Origin: Ochrovirga pacifica
GTDB lineage: Bacteria; Bacteroidota; Bacteroidia; Flavobacteriales; Flavobacteriaceae
Length of the DNA: 64,000 bases
Direction: 5' to 3'
NCBI RefSeq assembly: GCF_000220525.1
Contig: NZ_AFPK01000014.1
Span: forward strand, 124,001-188,000
Positions 45,344 to 52,042 of this stretch are shown here, piece after piece (within the stretch, counting starts at the first letter, position 1; every line of letters begins with the position of its first letter). The position numbers and the translations under genes were made by a program. The notes below the pieces were generated by a model. It did no database searches and was not told where the DNA came from. It saw nothing but the letters and a program-made list of their open reading frames with translations.

Positions 45344-46006
45344 ATGAAAAAGATATTATTTATAATAGGATCTCTATTTTTTTTACTTGCTAGCTTTAAC
45401 AAAGCAAGTGATGATTGCGATTTAGTACTAAAAAAGGTTATTGATGAACTTAATAATCATCCAAAACTAGCAGAGGCTGTAAAAGAAAATCCAAAGTTGG
45501 TTGATGCGTGGAAGAAGCTAGACGATTTAGGAGCAGATAATGCTTTAAAGAATGATCCAAAGGTTCTAGATTATGTCAATAGTGGTAGAAAAAATGAAAT
45601 AAACTTAGATGTAGAAGAAGTTTTAGGAGGACATTCGAAATTTAGACATGGATCTCATTTAACATATAATGACATGAAATTGAGGGTTTTAAATAAACAT
45701 CCTGATTTTCCTCAATCACGATCTGCACTAAAGTTTGATTCGGATGCTGTTCATCAAGATGCTGTAAATAAAGCATTTAAACATCATAAGTCAAGTATAG
45801 AATCTCACTTTAGCTCTAGTGATGATTATTTAACTTTGGAATACGATTATGGAAGTAAAGTAGGGTCTGGTTATACAAATACAGGATCGAGAAACAATCC
45901 AGTCGCAGAGCATGTCGAGAGTAATAAAGTTGTAATTGCATTAAAAAGAGATAGTACTAATCCAGACGGTTATATTTTAGACTCTGCATATCCGTCTTTA
46001 AATTAA
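45344..46006 (+). CDS. Exported RNase A-like toxin (CdiA-CT type)
   Basis: 220 residues. A Sec signal peptide (KKILFIIGSLFFLLASF, cleavage near residue 20) is followed by a linker of the kind seen before polymorphic toxin domains (HPKLAEAVKENPKLVDAWKK, to about residue 80). The C-terminal domain (about 95-220) resembles the bacterial RNase A-like toxin domain: HGSHLTYNDMKLRV with the early catalytic His, an Ala-rich helix pair (DAVHQDAVNKAFKHH), LEYDYGSKVGSGY and the ending VVIALKRDSTNPDGYIL then AYP. Such domains usually sit at the end of CdiA or Rhs proteins; here it stands alone with its own signal. The putative immunity gene starts six bases after the stop. Assignment is by pattern, without a search. 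Confidence 0.7.
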   Translation: MKKILFIIGSLFFLLASFNKASDDCDLVLKKVIDELNNHPKLAEAVKENPKLVDAWKKLDDLGADNALKNDPKVLDYVNSGRKNEINLDVEEVLGGHSKFRHGSHLTYNDMKLRVLNKHPDFPQSRSALKFDSDAVHQDAVNKAFKHHKSSIESHFSSSDDYLTLEYDYGSKVGSGYTNTGSRNNPVAEHVESNKVVIALKRDSTNPDGYILDSAYPSLN

Positions 46007-46011
46007 AATTT

Positions 46012-46311
46012 ATGAATTTATTAGAGACTAAACTCAAAAGTGTTTTATCTCAGTTTTTTAGAGATCAATATTATTCTCAAGCTGTTAAAGAGTTAAGAAA
46101 ATCTTTAAGTAATCAATCTTCCTACGCTGAACATTGGGAGCAAATTGTAAGAATGATTTTAGCTAAAGAGCTTTCCAATCCTTTGGATTTTGTTCATAAT
46201 ATTGCAAACCAAGTTTTGGATGATAATAGTGATGATGAGGCTTATAAATGGCTTAACTTGATGCTAATTAATTCACTAGGTTCTGAAAACTCTATGATAA
46301 TTGAATATTAG
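46012..46311 (+). CDS. Putative immunity protein for the RNase A-like toxin
   Basis: 99 residues, mostly helical and acidic towards the C-terminus (LLETKLKSVLSQFFRDQYYS, YAEHWEQIVRMILAKE, VLDDNSDDEAYKWLNLMLI). No family recognised with confidence; size, composition and position directly after a toxin gene fit a CdiI-type immunity protein. A hairpin terminator follows. Confidence 0.62.
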   Translation: MNLLETKLKSVLSQFFRDQYYSQAVKELRKSLSNQSSYAEHWEQIVRMILAKELSNPLDFVHNIANQVLDDNSDDEAYKWLNLMLINSLGSENSMIIEY

Positions 46312-46320
46312 TAAAAACCT

Positions 46321-46337
46321 GATGGCTCGGATTTGCA
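46321..46337 (+). repeat. GGATTTGCAATCC palindrome-like element
   Basis: GGATT-TGC-AATCC in the sequence gctcggatttgcaatcc; a related ctcggattgcaaac occurs at about 46934. Small elements of this type recur in Bacteroidota intergenic regions; role unknown. Confidence 0.4.
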
Positions 46338-46368
46338 ATCCAAGTCTATAGTATAATACATAACAAGA

Positions 46369-46399
46369 AATGTCAACTATTGAGTAGTTGGCATTTTTT
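46369..46399 (+). terminator. Intrinsic terminator after the toxin-immunity pair
   Basis: AATGTCAACTA (46369-46379) pairs with TAGTTGGCATT (46385-46395) with one G-U, followed by a T-run. Confidence 0.85.
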
Positions 46400-46419
46400 A
46401 TTACTTTTAGAAAAATGCT

Positions 46420-46962
46420 ATGCCTTCCAGATACAAAGCTATAGAAAAGGATACGGGATATTTTATAACAATTACCCCAGATGGGTCAAGTACTACATAT
46501 ACGAGGCCTGGTTTAGTTCCGATGTTTTCACCTGCAGATCTTAGAGGTTTTTTAGATATGGTAAAGTATGCAGCAGAAGACGGCAACGATACTCATAGTG
46601 TTTATGGAATTGTGGTTACAGAAAAAGGGAATTATATGTTTACGTTTACGGGTACTGATGCAGATATAACTCATAACAATTCGCTATTAGCGAGTCATTT
46701 TCCTGACAAGGCTGCTCTAGATACCCGGAATGCGGAAATGAAAGATTTGAGTTATGGGCAAGTTAAACCTGATGGAGAAGGTGGAGATACTACCACACAA
46801 ACAAGCACCACAAATAACACGGAAACAAATGTAACTGAGTATACAGATGAAGATGGTAACAAACTCCTCTCTCGTGCTCGAATTATTTCGAGTACAGAGG
46901 GGGGTGTTTGCCTTTGTTTTAATTGTGTAAGAACTCGGATTGCAAACAAGGAGGAGGAGTAG
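46420..46962 (+). CDS. Disrupted toxin-like protein of unknown family
   Basis: 180 residues as read. Residues 1-115 look like a folded domain (DTGYFITITPDGSSTTYTRP, FSPADLRGFLDMVKYAAEDG, SVYGIVVTEKGNYMFTFTG); a Thr/Asn-rich linker follows. After GNKLLS the protein runs into a REP-like hairpin (46874-46895) and a junk tail ending NKEEE. Beyond the stop, a different frame continues to 47057 with DEGLIQMNKVTAVYEEVSPG and TFELLTMYPNK, which looks like the original C-terminus. The gene was therefore probably broken by the hairpin insertion. It precedes another putative immunity gene. No annotated family is recognised. Confidence 0.55.
   Translation: MPSRYKAIEKDTGYFITITPDGSSTTYTRPGLVPMFSPADLRGFLDMVKYAAEDGNDTHSVYGIVVTEKGNYMFTFTGTDADITHNNSLLASHFPDKAALDTRNAEMKDLSYGQVKPDGEGGDTTTQTSTTNNTETNVTEYTDEDGNKLLSRARIISSTEGGVCLCFNCVRTRIANKEEE
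46866..46900 (+). repeat. REP-like hairpin inserted in a coding region
   Basis: GTGCTCGA (46874-46881) and TCGAGTAC (46888-46895) form the same hairpin as those flanking the RAYT; outer CCTCT/AGAGG (46866-46870, 46896-46900) extend the stem. Confidence 0.8.
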
Positions 46963-47057
46963 ATGAAGGATTGATACAAATGAATAAAGTAACAGCTGTT
47001 TATGAAGAAGTATCACCAGGAACATTTGAATTGCTAACAATGTATCCAAACAAATAA
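46923..47057 (+). pseudogene. Out-of-frame 3' remnant of the disrupted gene
   Basis: In the frame two bases ahead of the upstream ORF, NSDCKQGGGVDEGLIQMNKV continues to TFELLTMYPNK and TAA 47055. The stretch is protein-like and lacks its own convincing start. It ends three bases before the next ATG. Confidence 0.45.
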
Positions 47058-47060
47058 TGC

Positions 47061-47792
47061 ATGGAAGTACCAAATTTAAAAATCTTATTTAGGTCTATAT
47101 TGCCCTTTAAACAATTAGGCTTTGGAGTTGATAAATGTTTTGAAAAAATAAGTAAAAGGAATGAAACATTCAATGTAGGTGATTTAAAGAAAGAGATAGA
47201 CCATATTCAAAACAATAAACAATATAATTTGGTTGCTTTGGCTTTAGAAACAGGGTTAATTACTTATAAAGAAAAGCCAAAATTGGATGTGGATAATTTG
47301 CTAATACGTGTAGGTAACTTGTACAGAGGTAGTTATTTAGGTTCTACATTTAATATTTCAGAACCTGAAAGGAACCTTTTCTCTGAAGTAATCAGAAGTA
47401 TCAATTTAGAAGACTTTGAAGATATTCATGCATTGGTTGATTATGAATACTTTGATTTTCTTAGGTTTGATACCAAAGTTATATTGAAAGAGTGTTTTGG
47501 CGAGGATGTATACGATAATGAAGATGTATTTTTATTTCTAAAAAAACTGGTTTGGGATTTTTTATATCCAGGATTGTATTCAGAGGAATTGATAAAAGCA
47601 ACGTCATTAGAATGTGAATACCTAATAAATGAAAATACTCAAAATGAAGGATGGTTTCCTCTTAGTTCTTTGAAAACACAATTAGGTATAGATAATTTTT
47701 TAGTTTCAAAATTAAAGTTTAAAAGTTCAATTCAACACCTGTATCATTACAACAATGATTTGAAGTTGGGTTTCGTAAAACAAATATCATAA
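47061..47792 (+). CDS. Putative immunity protein, unknown family
   Basis: 243 residues, soluble, acidic in the middle (INLEDFEDIHALVDYEYFDF). No known family recognised. It begins three bases after the end of the broken toxin-like gene, the same spacing as the other pairs in the island, so I infer an immunity role. Confidence 0.5.
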   Translation: MEVPNLKILFRSILPFKQLGFGVDKCFEKISKRNETFNVGDLKKEIDHIQNNKQYNLVALALETGLITYKEKPKLDVDNLLIRVGNLYRGSYLGSTFNISEPERNLFSEVIRSINLEDFEDIHALVDYEYFDFLRFDTKVILKECFGEDVYDNEDVFLFLKKLVWDFLYPGLYSEELIKATSLECEYLINENTQNEGWFPLSSLKTQLGIDNFLVSKLKFKSSIQHLYHYNNDLKLGFVKQIS

Positions 47793-47875
47793 TTTGTTCA
47801 CTCTTTGTTTTAAAAGGAAGGATTTATAAAAATTTAACAACATAATTATTGTCGAATGGATATAATCCAATATAG

Positions 47876-48130
47876 ATGGAGAAGATAGTGGAAAAAGTTA
47901 GGATAATTAATATCTTAACTTTCGTTATGTTGAGTCTAGTGAGGCATTTTGATAGCTTATATATCTTATCAATAATATTCTCTTATCTGCACGTTATTTT
48001 AATTATACTTCTTTCTGTAGTAGAAGTAATTTATTTAGTAGATAACAAAAAATATAAAACGGGTTGGAAGTCTATTTTAGGTTTTATAATATTAGTGTTT
48101 ACAATTACTAAGTTTTATATGAGTGCTTGA
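47876..48130 (+). CDS. Small membrane protein
   Basis: 84 residues with two to three hydrophobic helices (NILTFVMLSLV, ILSIIFSYLHVILIILLSVV, SILGFIILVFTITKFYM) and a basic loop (DNKKYKTGWKS). Unknown family; small membrane immunity proteins of this size accompany pore-forming or membrane-acting toxins, but no toxin is left beside it. Confidence 0.5.
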   Translation: MEKIVEKVRIINILTFVMLSLVRHFDSLYILSIIFSYLHVILIILLSVVEVIYLVDNKKYKTGWKSILGFIILVFTITKFYMSA

Positions 48131-48157
48131 CTTTTATTGCATGGAGTATTTTAATTT

Positions 48158-48197
48158 AGACCTTAATAGCCATTAAAAGCTATTAAGGTCTGTTTTT
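48158..48197 (+). terminator. Intrinsic terminator at the end of the island genes
   Basis: A perfect 13-bp stem (48158-48170 with 48179-48191) with an eight-base loop and a T-run. It overlaps the end of the XRE remnant on the other strand. Confidence 0.9.
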
Positions 48198-48320
48198 ATC
48201 AAAGAAATCTTTAAACTTCTTGGTGGTAAGCATTTTATAAATGATTTTAAAAACAGTTTACTTATCCTCTTCGTCAAGCTGTTGTATCAATCTCATTTGT
48301 TCTACTGCTCTTTTATTTTC
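48183..48320 (-). pseudogene. Truncated C-terminus of an XRE-type transcription regulator
   Basis: Minus strand reads ENKRAVEQMRLIQQLDEEDK, an in-frame stop at 48258-48260, then TVFKIIYKMLTTKKFKDFFD and a natural stop at 48183. This is the typical helical C-terminus of flavobacterial XRE (Cro/CI) regulators. The DNA-binding half is missing: the frame is cut at the boundary with the distal ClC repeat (48324). Family call is from pattern memory. Confidence 0.6.
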
Positions 48321-48323
48321 AAT

Positions 48324-48449
48324 AATTACCTCTGCCTGGAACTTACCTATTATAAAAGAAGGCAAATATCTTGGTTTTATTTCTAAATCGCGACTATTAA
48401 ACGCATACAGGAGAAAATTAATTATGTCTAGCGATTCTTTTTCTTAAAA
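48324..48449 (+). repeat. Direct repeat, right copy (displaced 3' end of the ClC gene)
   Basis: Second copy of 43603-43728 (three mismatches). It keeps the ClC reading frame to its stop at 48445, but is now fused to unrelated upstream sequence. The glpQ stop on the other strand (48428-48430) lies inside it. Confidence 0.95.
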
Positions 48450-49432
48450 TAAGAAACAGCTAAATCAGGATGGTCTGTGAAAATACCATCTAACTCCAAT
48501 TCTTCAGCTTTTTGGAGTAGGGCTTCGTAAGATTTAAAATCCGCTAGGTCATCCGCTCGGAACGTAAACGCATGCACTTTTAAATGTTGTTCGTGAGCCA
48601 ACTGTACAATCTTATCAAAATCTTTTATTTTTGACTGATTTTTACCTTCTAAAATTTGCTTGTACCAAGGGCCAATTCCATTGGCATAATCTGCTATATA
48701 ATTTACTATTTCTTGTGGTGTTTTGTTTCTAAACTCTTCGTCTAAATAACCTATTTCTAACAACTGTACCAAGAATAAATCTGATAAGTAATTTTTCCTA
48801 ATTTTCTTTAATTCCACCGCATCAAAACATTGTAAAACACACAAATCTTGCTGAGTTGTGTAACCGTATTTAGACAACAATTCTAATACAATTTTTGAGA
48901 TATCTTTTCCTTCATTTCTATGAAATTGGGGTTCTTTAATTTCTACATAAATTCCTACATCACGTTTCATGGTTTTGTTTAAACCTTGTATCATTTCTAT
49001 TTCATCACTTAACCGATGTAGTTTAAAGTACGATGTATGTATTGGGAATCTTTCTTTGTAAACAGGTTGTTTGGTTTGTGCATCAAAACGTTCTGAAACA
49101 TTTAAGCAACTTAACTCTTCCCAAGTAAAGTCAATTACGTAATATTTACCATCCTCTCTTTTTCTATCCGGAAAAATATCTTCTACGTTTGTGGTGGTTT
49201 CCAAACAAATATCGTGAATTACAATAGGAATGTCATCTTTGGTCAACACCACATCTTGTTCTATATAGTCAGGTTGCATTCCGTAAGCCAAAGCTTTTGC
49301 GGGCAAAGTATGTTCTGGTAAATAAGCAGAAGCACCTCTGTGAGCGATGACTAACATGTCCGATTCGGAAGAACTGCTACAAGACAAAACACTTAAACAT
49401 CCTATTAGAATTAAAAAATATTTCACATTCAT
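48428..49432 (-). CDS. glpQ: Glycerophosphodiester phosphodiesterase lipoprotein
   Basis: 334-residue GDPD, exported as a lipoprotein (LIGCLSVLSC lipobox, Cys 18), cleaving glycerophosphodiesters to glycerol-3-phosphate and alcohol. The active site is complete: VIAHRGASAYLPEHT, DYIEQDVVLTKDDIPIVIHD and the later Glu-Lys in YVEIKEPQFH. The C-terminal codons for FKKKNR lie inside the duplicated ClC repeat, overlapping the displaced ClC stop by 20 bases, which indicates that glpQ and the ClC gene were originally adjacent and convergent. Confidence 0.93.
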   Translation of the reverse strand: MNVKYFLILIGCLSVLSCSSSSESDMLVIAHRGASAYLPEHTLPAKALAYGMQPDYIEQDVVLTKDDIPIVIHDICLETTTNVEDIFPDRKREDGKYYVIDFTWEELSCLNVSERFDAQTKQPVYKERFPIHTSYFKLHRLSDEIEMIQGLNKTMKRDVGIYVEIKEPQFHRNEGKDISKIVLELLSKYGYTTQQDLCVLQCFDAVELKKIRKNYLSDLFLVQLLEIGYLDEEFRNKTPQEIVNYIADYANGIGPWYKQILEGKNQSKIKDFDKIVQLAHEQHLKVHAFTFRADDLADFKSYEALLQKAEELELDGIFTDHPDLAVSYFKKKNR

Positions 49433-49496
49433 AATACCTGTTCTTTATTTTCGGGTTCAAATTAACTAATTTTACTTTGTTTTGTAAGAAGATTAA

Positions 49497-49727
49497 ATGA
49501 AAATACTTTTAAGAATTTTAGGTTTTCTAGTACTTGCTTTGTGGGCAATAGGTGCTATACTACATTTTAGCAAAAATCCCAATAGCACTAAATTTATTGG
49601 TTTTGGGGTAATTCTTTTGGCTTTAATATTGATGCCTTTGTTTATTTACCATCGATACAAAGGAAAAGACTTAACTCAATATTCTTTAAAACACAACGAC
49701 CCTGATGCCAGTAAGGTAGAAGATTAG
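49497..49727 (+). CDS. Small two-helix membrane protein
   Basis: 76 residues: two transmembrane helices (LRILGFLVLALWAIGAILHF and IGFGVILLALILMPLFIYHR) and a charged tail (KGKDLTQYSLKHNDPDAS). Unknown function. The stop overlaps the convergent tadA gene by four bases. Divergent from glpQ, with an approximate TACTTTG promoter box upstream. Confidence 0.65.
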   Translation: MKILLRILGFLVLALWAIGAILHFSKNPNSTKFIGFGVILLALILMPLFIYHRYKGKDLTQYSLKHNDPDASKVED

Positions 49728-50173
49728 TTTTTGTTTCGCTTGGTTAAAAAAAACGCTTTTAGTAAATCTGCACATTCTTGTTCTAACACTCCAGAAACCA
49801 CCTTTGTTTTAGGGTGCAATTTGGTGTTTAACACTCGATACCCTCTTTGCAAATCTGCCGCTCCGTACACTATTTTTCCTAATTGTGCCCAATAACTAGC
49901 ACCTGCACACATCTGACAAGGTTCTAGCGTTACATACAAGGTACATTGAGGCAAATACTTACCACCTAAAAAATTAGCAGCCGCTGTAAAAGCTTGCATT
50001 TCAGCATGGGCTGTAACGTCGTTTAATTGCTCTGTAAGATTGTGACCTCTTGCTATAACTTGATCATTCATCACAATAATTGCCCCAACAGGAACCTCTC
50101 CTTTTTCTAAAGCGATATAAGCCTCGTTTAAGGCTTTTTTCATAAAATATTCGTCATCAAAAGGTTGAATCAT
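49724..50173 (-). CDS. tadA: Nucleoside deaminase, probably tRNA-specific adenosine deaminase TadA
   Basis: 149-residue zinc deaminase. The zinc site is complete: TAHAEMQAF (His and catalytic Glu) and TLEPCQMCAGASYWAQ (two Cys). The PVGAIIVMNDQVIARGHN start region and KIVYGAADLQRGY fit TadA, which makes inosine at tRNA-Arg position 34; guanine deaminases share the fold, so substrate is likely but not certain. ATG 50173 (MIQPFDDEYFMKKAL) is chosen; the upstream extension overlaps the dxs promoter. Confidence 0.88.
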   Translation of the reverse strand: MIQPFDDEYFMKKALNEAYIALEKGEVPVGAIIVMNDQVIARGHNLTEQLNDVTAHAEMQAFTAAANFLGGKYLPQCTLYVTLEPCQMCAGASYWAQLGKIVYGAADLQRGYRVLNTKLHPKTKVVSGVLEQECADLLKAFFLTKRNKN

Positions 50174-50243
50174 CTGAGTGTGATTAATTGTAAACGAAAC
50201 TACTTTATTCAACGATAAATTACAAGGACAACTCACAAAATTG

Positions 50244-50251
50244 TAATTTTG
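50244..50251 (+). promoter_or_regulatory. -7 box abutting the dxs start codon
   Basis: TAATTTTG, full consensus, ends four bases before GTG 50256, predicting a leaderless transcript. Confidence 0.55.
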
Positions 50252-50255
50252 CTTT

Positions 50256-52034
50256 GTGAAAAAAATATTAGATCAAATAAATAGCCCACAAGACTTAAAA
50301 CAATTGTCTGTTGATGAACTAACACAACTAGCTTATGAGTTGCGAGTTTTTATCATTAATATTGTTTCTACTAAAGAAGGCCATTTGGGTGCCAGTTTGG
50401 GGGTGGTAGAGCTTACCATTGCATTGCACTATGTTTTTAATACTCCGGATGATAAGTTAATATGGGATGTAGGACACCAAGCTTACGGTCATAAGATATT
50501 GACAGGTAGAAGGGCTAATTTTCACACCAATAGAAGGTGGAATGGGATTGCAGGTTTTCCTAATATTTTTGAAAGCGAATACGATGCTTTTGGAACAGGA
50601 CATTCTTCTACTTCTATTTCTGCAGCTTTAGGAATGGCCATGGCTGCCCAAATACAAGGAAAAAACAAACAACAACATATTGCCGTTATTGGAGATGCTT
50701 CTATTGCCTCGGGAATGGCTTTTGAAGCCTTAAATCACGCTGGGGTTACCGATGCCAATTTGTTAGTAATTTTAAACGACAATGCCATAGGGATTGATCC
50801 AAGTGTTGGTGCATTAAAAGAATATTTAACGACTACCAAAAAGGGAGAAAAAAAACAAGGTGATAATATTTTTGAGGCCTTAAATTTTGATTATTCTGGT
50901 CCTATAGACGGACACGATTTACTCAAAGTAATTCAGGAATTAGAACGTTTAAAAAACGTATCTGGGCCTAAATTTTTACACCTCATCACTGTAAAAGGAA
51001 AAGGACTAAGACAAGCCGAAGAGGATCAAGTTACTTACCATGCTCCTGGAAAATTTGATCCCCAAACAGGAGATAGAATTACAGAAACTAATCCTATTGT
51101 AAGTCCACCTAAATATCAAGATGTATTTGGAAAAACAATTGTAGAATTAGCAGAACAAAATCCTAAAATTGTTGGAATTACCCCTGCTATGCCCACCGGA
51201 AGCTCTTTAAAATACATGATAGAAAAAATTCCACAACGTGCATTTGATGTAGGAATTGCAGAACAACACGCGGTTACTTTGGCTGCTGGAATGGCCAAAG
51301 AAGGGCTAGTGCCTTTTTGCAATGTGTATTCTACCTTTTTACAAAGAGCCTACGATCAGGTAATACACGATGTGGCTTTGCAAAAATTACCCGTTATTTT
51401 TTGCCTAGACCGTGCTGGATTAGTCGGTGCAGACGGAGCAACGCATCATGGAGTTTTTGATATTTCATACTTAAACTGTATTCCCAATTTATTGCTTTAC
51501 GCTCCTATGAACGAGCTCGATTTAAGAAACATAATGTACACTGCACAACTGGGCTTAGAATTGCCTATAGCTGTCCGATATCCCAGAGGAATAGGGGTTA
51601 CTGTAAATTGGCAACAACCTTTTAAAAAAATAGAAATTGGAAAAGGAACCCAGCTAAAAAAAGGTTCTAAAATTGCCGTTGTAAGCACAGGTACAATTGC
51701 AAATACTGTTAATTTAGCCATTCAAGAACTTAATACCAAACAACAAGAACAGCTGGGACATTACTACCTTGGCTTTATCAAACCCCTAGACACAAAATTG
51801 TTGCATTTTATCTTTAAAGAATACAAACAAATTATTACCTACGAAGATGGAGTAAAGATTGGAGGTTTTGGTACGAGTATTGTAGCTTTTGCTAATCAAT
51901 ACCACTATAAAAATTTAATTGTAGTAAAAGGTATCGATGATGTTTTTGTCAATCATGGAAAAACAGAAATCTTAAAAAGTTTTTGTCAACTAGATCAAGC
52001 AGCTATTGTTAACACTCTTAAAGAAATATTATAA
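50256..52034 (+). CDS. dxs: 1-deoxy-D-xylulose-5-phosphate synthase
   Basis: 592-residue thiamine-diphosphate enzyme; first step of the MEP isoprenoid pathway, joining pyruvate and glyceraldehyde-3-phosphate. The TPP-Mg motif is GDASIASGMAFEALNHAG to NDNAIGID; the catalytic Glu lies in GIAEQHAVTLAAGMAKEG; the C-terminal transketolase domain is complete (YEDGVKIGGFGTSIV). VWDVGHQAYGHKILTGRR-type sequence (IWDVGHQAYGHKILTGR) confirms the family. Start is GTG 50256, matching the family N-terminus. The DUF3078 gene follows nine bases later. Confidence 0.96.
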   Translation: MKKILDQINSPQDLKQLSVDELTQLAYELRVFIINIVSTKEGHLGASLGVVELTIALHYVFNTPDDKLIWDVGHQAYGHKILTGRRANFHTNRRWNGIAGFPNIFESEYDAFGTGHSSTSISAALGMAMAAQIQGKNKQQHIAVIGDASIASGMAFEALNHAGVTDANLLVILNDNAIGIDPSVGALKEYLTTTKKGEKKQGDNIFEALNFDYSGPIDGHDLLKVIQELERLKNVSGPKFLHLITVKGKGLRQAEEDQVTYHAPGKFDPQTGDRITETNPIVSPPKYQDVFGKTIVELAEQNPKIVGITPAMPTGSSLKYMIEKIPQRAFDVGIAEQHAVTLAAGMAKEGLVPFCNVYSTFLQRAYDQVIHDVALQKLPVIFCLDRAGLVGADGATHHGVFDISYLNCIPNLLLYAPMNELDLRNIMYTAQLGLELPIAVRYPRGIGVTVNWQQPFKKIEIGKGTQLKKGSKIAVVSTGTIANTVNLAIQELNTKQQEQLGHYYLGFIKPLDTKLLHFIFKEYKQIITYEDGVKIGGFGTSIVAFANQYHYKNLIVVKGIDDVFVNHGKTEILKSFCQLDQAAIVNTLKEIL

Positions 52035-52042
52035 ACAAGCCC

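Larger units (their letters stand above)
43729..48323. mobile_element. Genomic island between duplicated ClC 3' ends
   Basis: About 4.6 kb of foreign-looking DNA bounded by the two 126-bp repeats. The gene order is RAYT transposase, toxin-tail remnant, SUKH immunity gene, unknown gene-tail fragment, RNase A-like toxin, putative immunity gene, broken toxin-like gene, putative immunity gene, small membrane protein and the tail of an XRE regulator. All but the last are on the plus strand. No integrase is present. The duplication restores the ClC C-terminus on one side and keeps the glpQ 3' end on the other, as seen when elements integrate at gene ends. Mechanism is inferred. Confidence 0.75.

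Noticed and set aside
43729-48323. Integrative conjugative element or prophage
   Set aside because: No integrase, relaxase, Tra or phage structural genes are present in the island.
48241-48447. 68-residue plus-strand ORF
   Set aside because: It is the antisense of the XRE remnant joined to the displaced ClC tail; no independent gene is supported.
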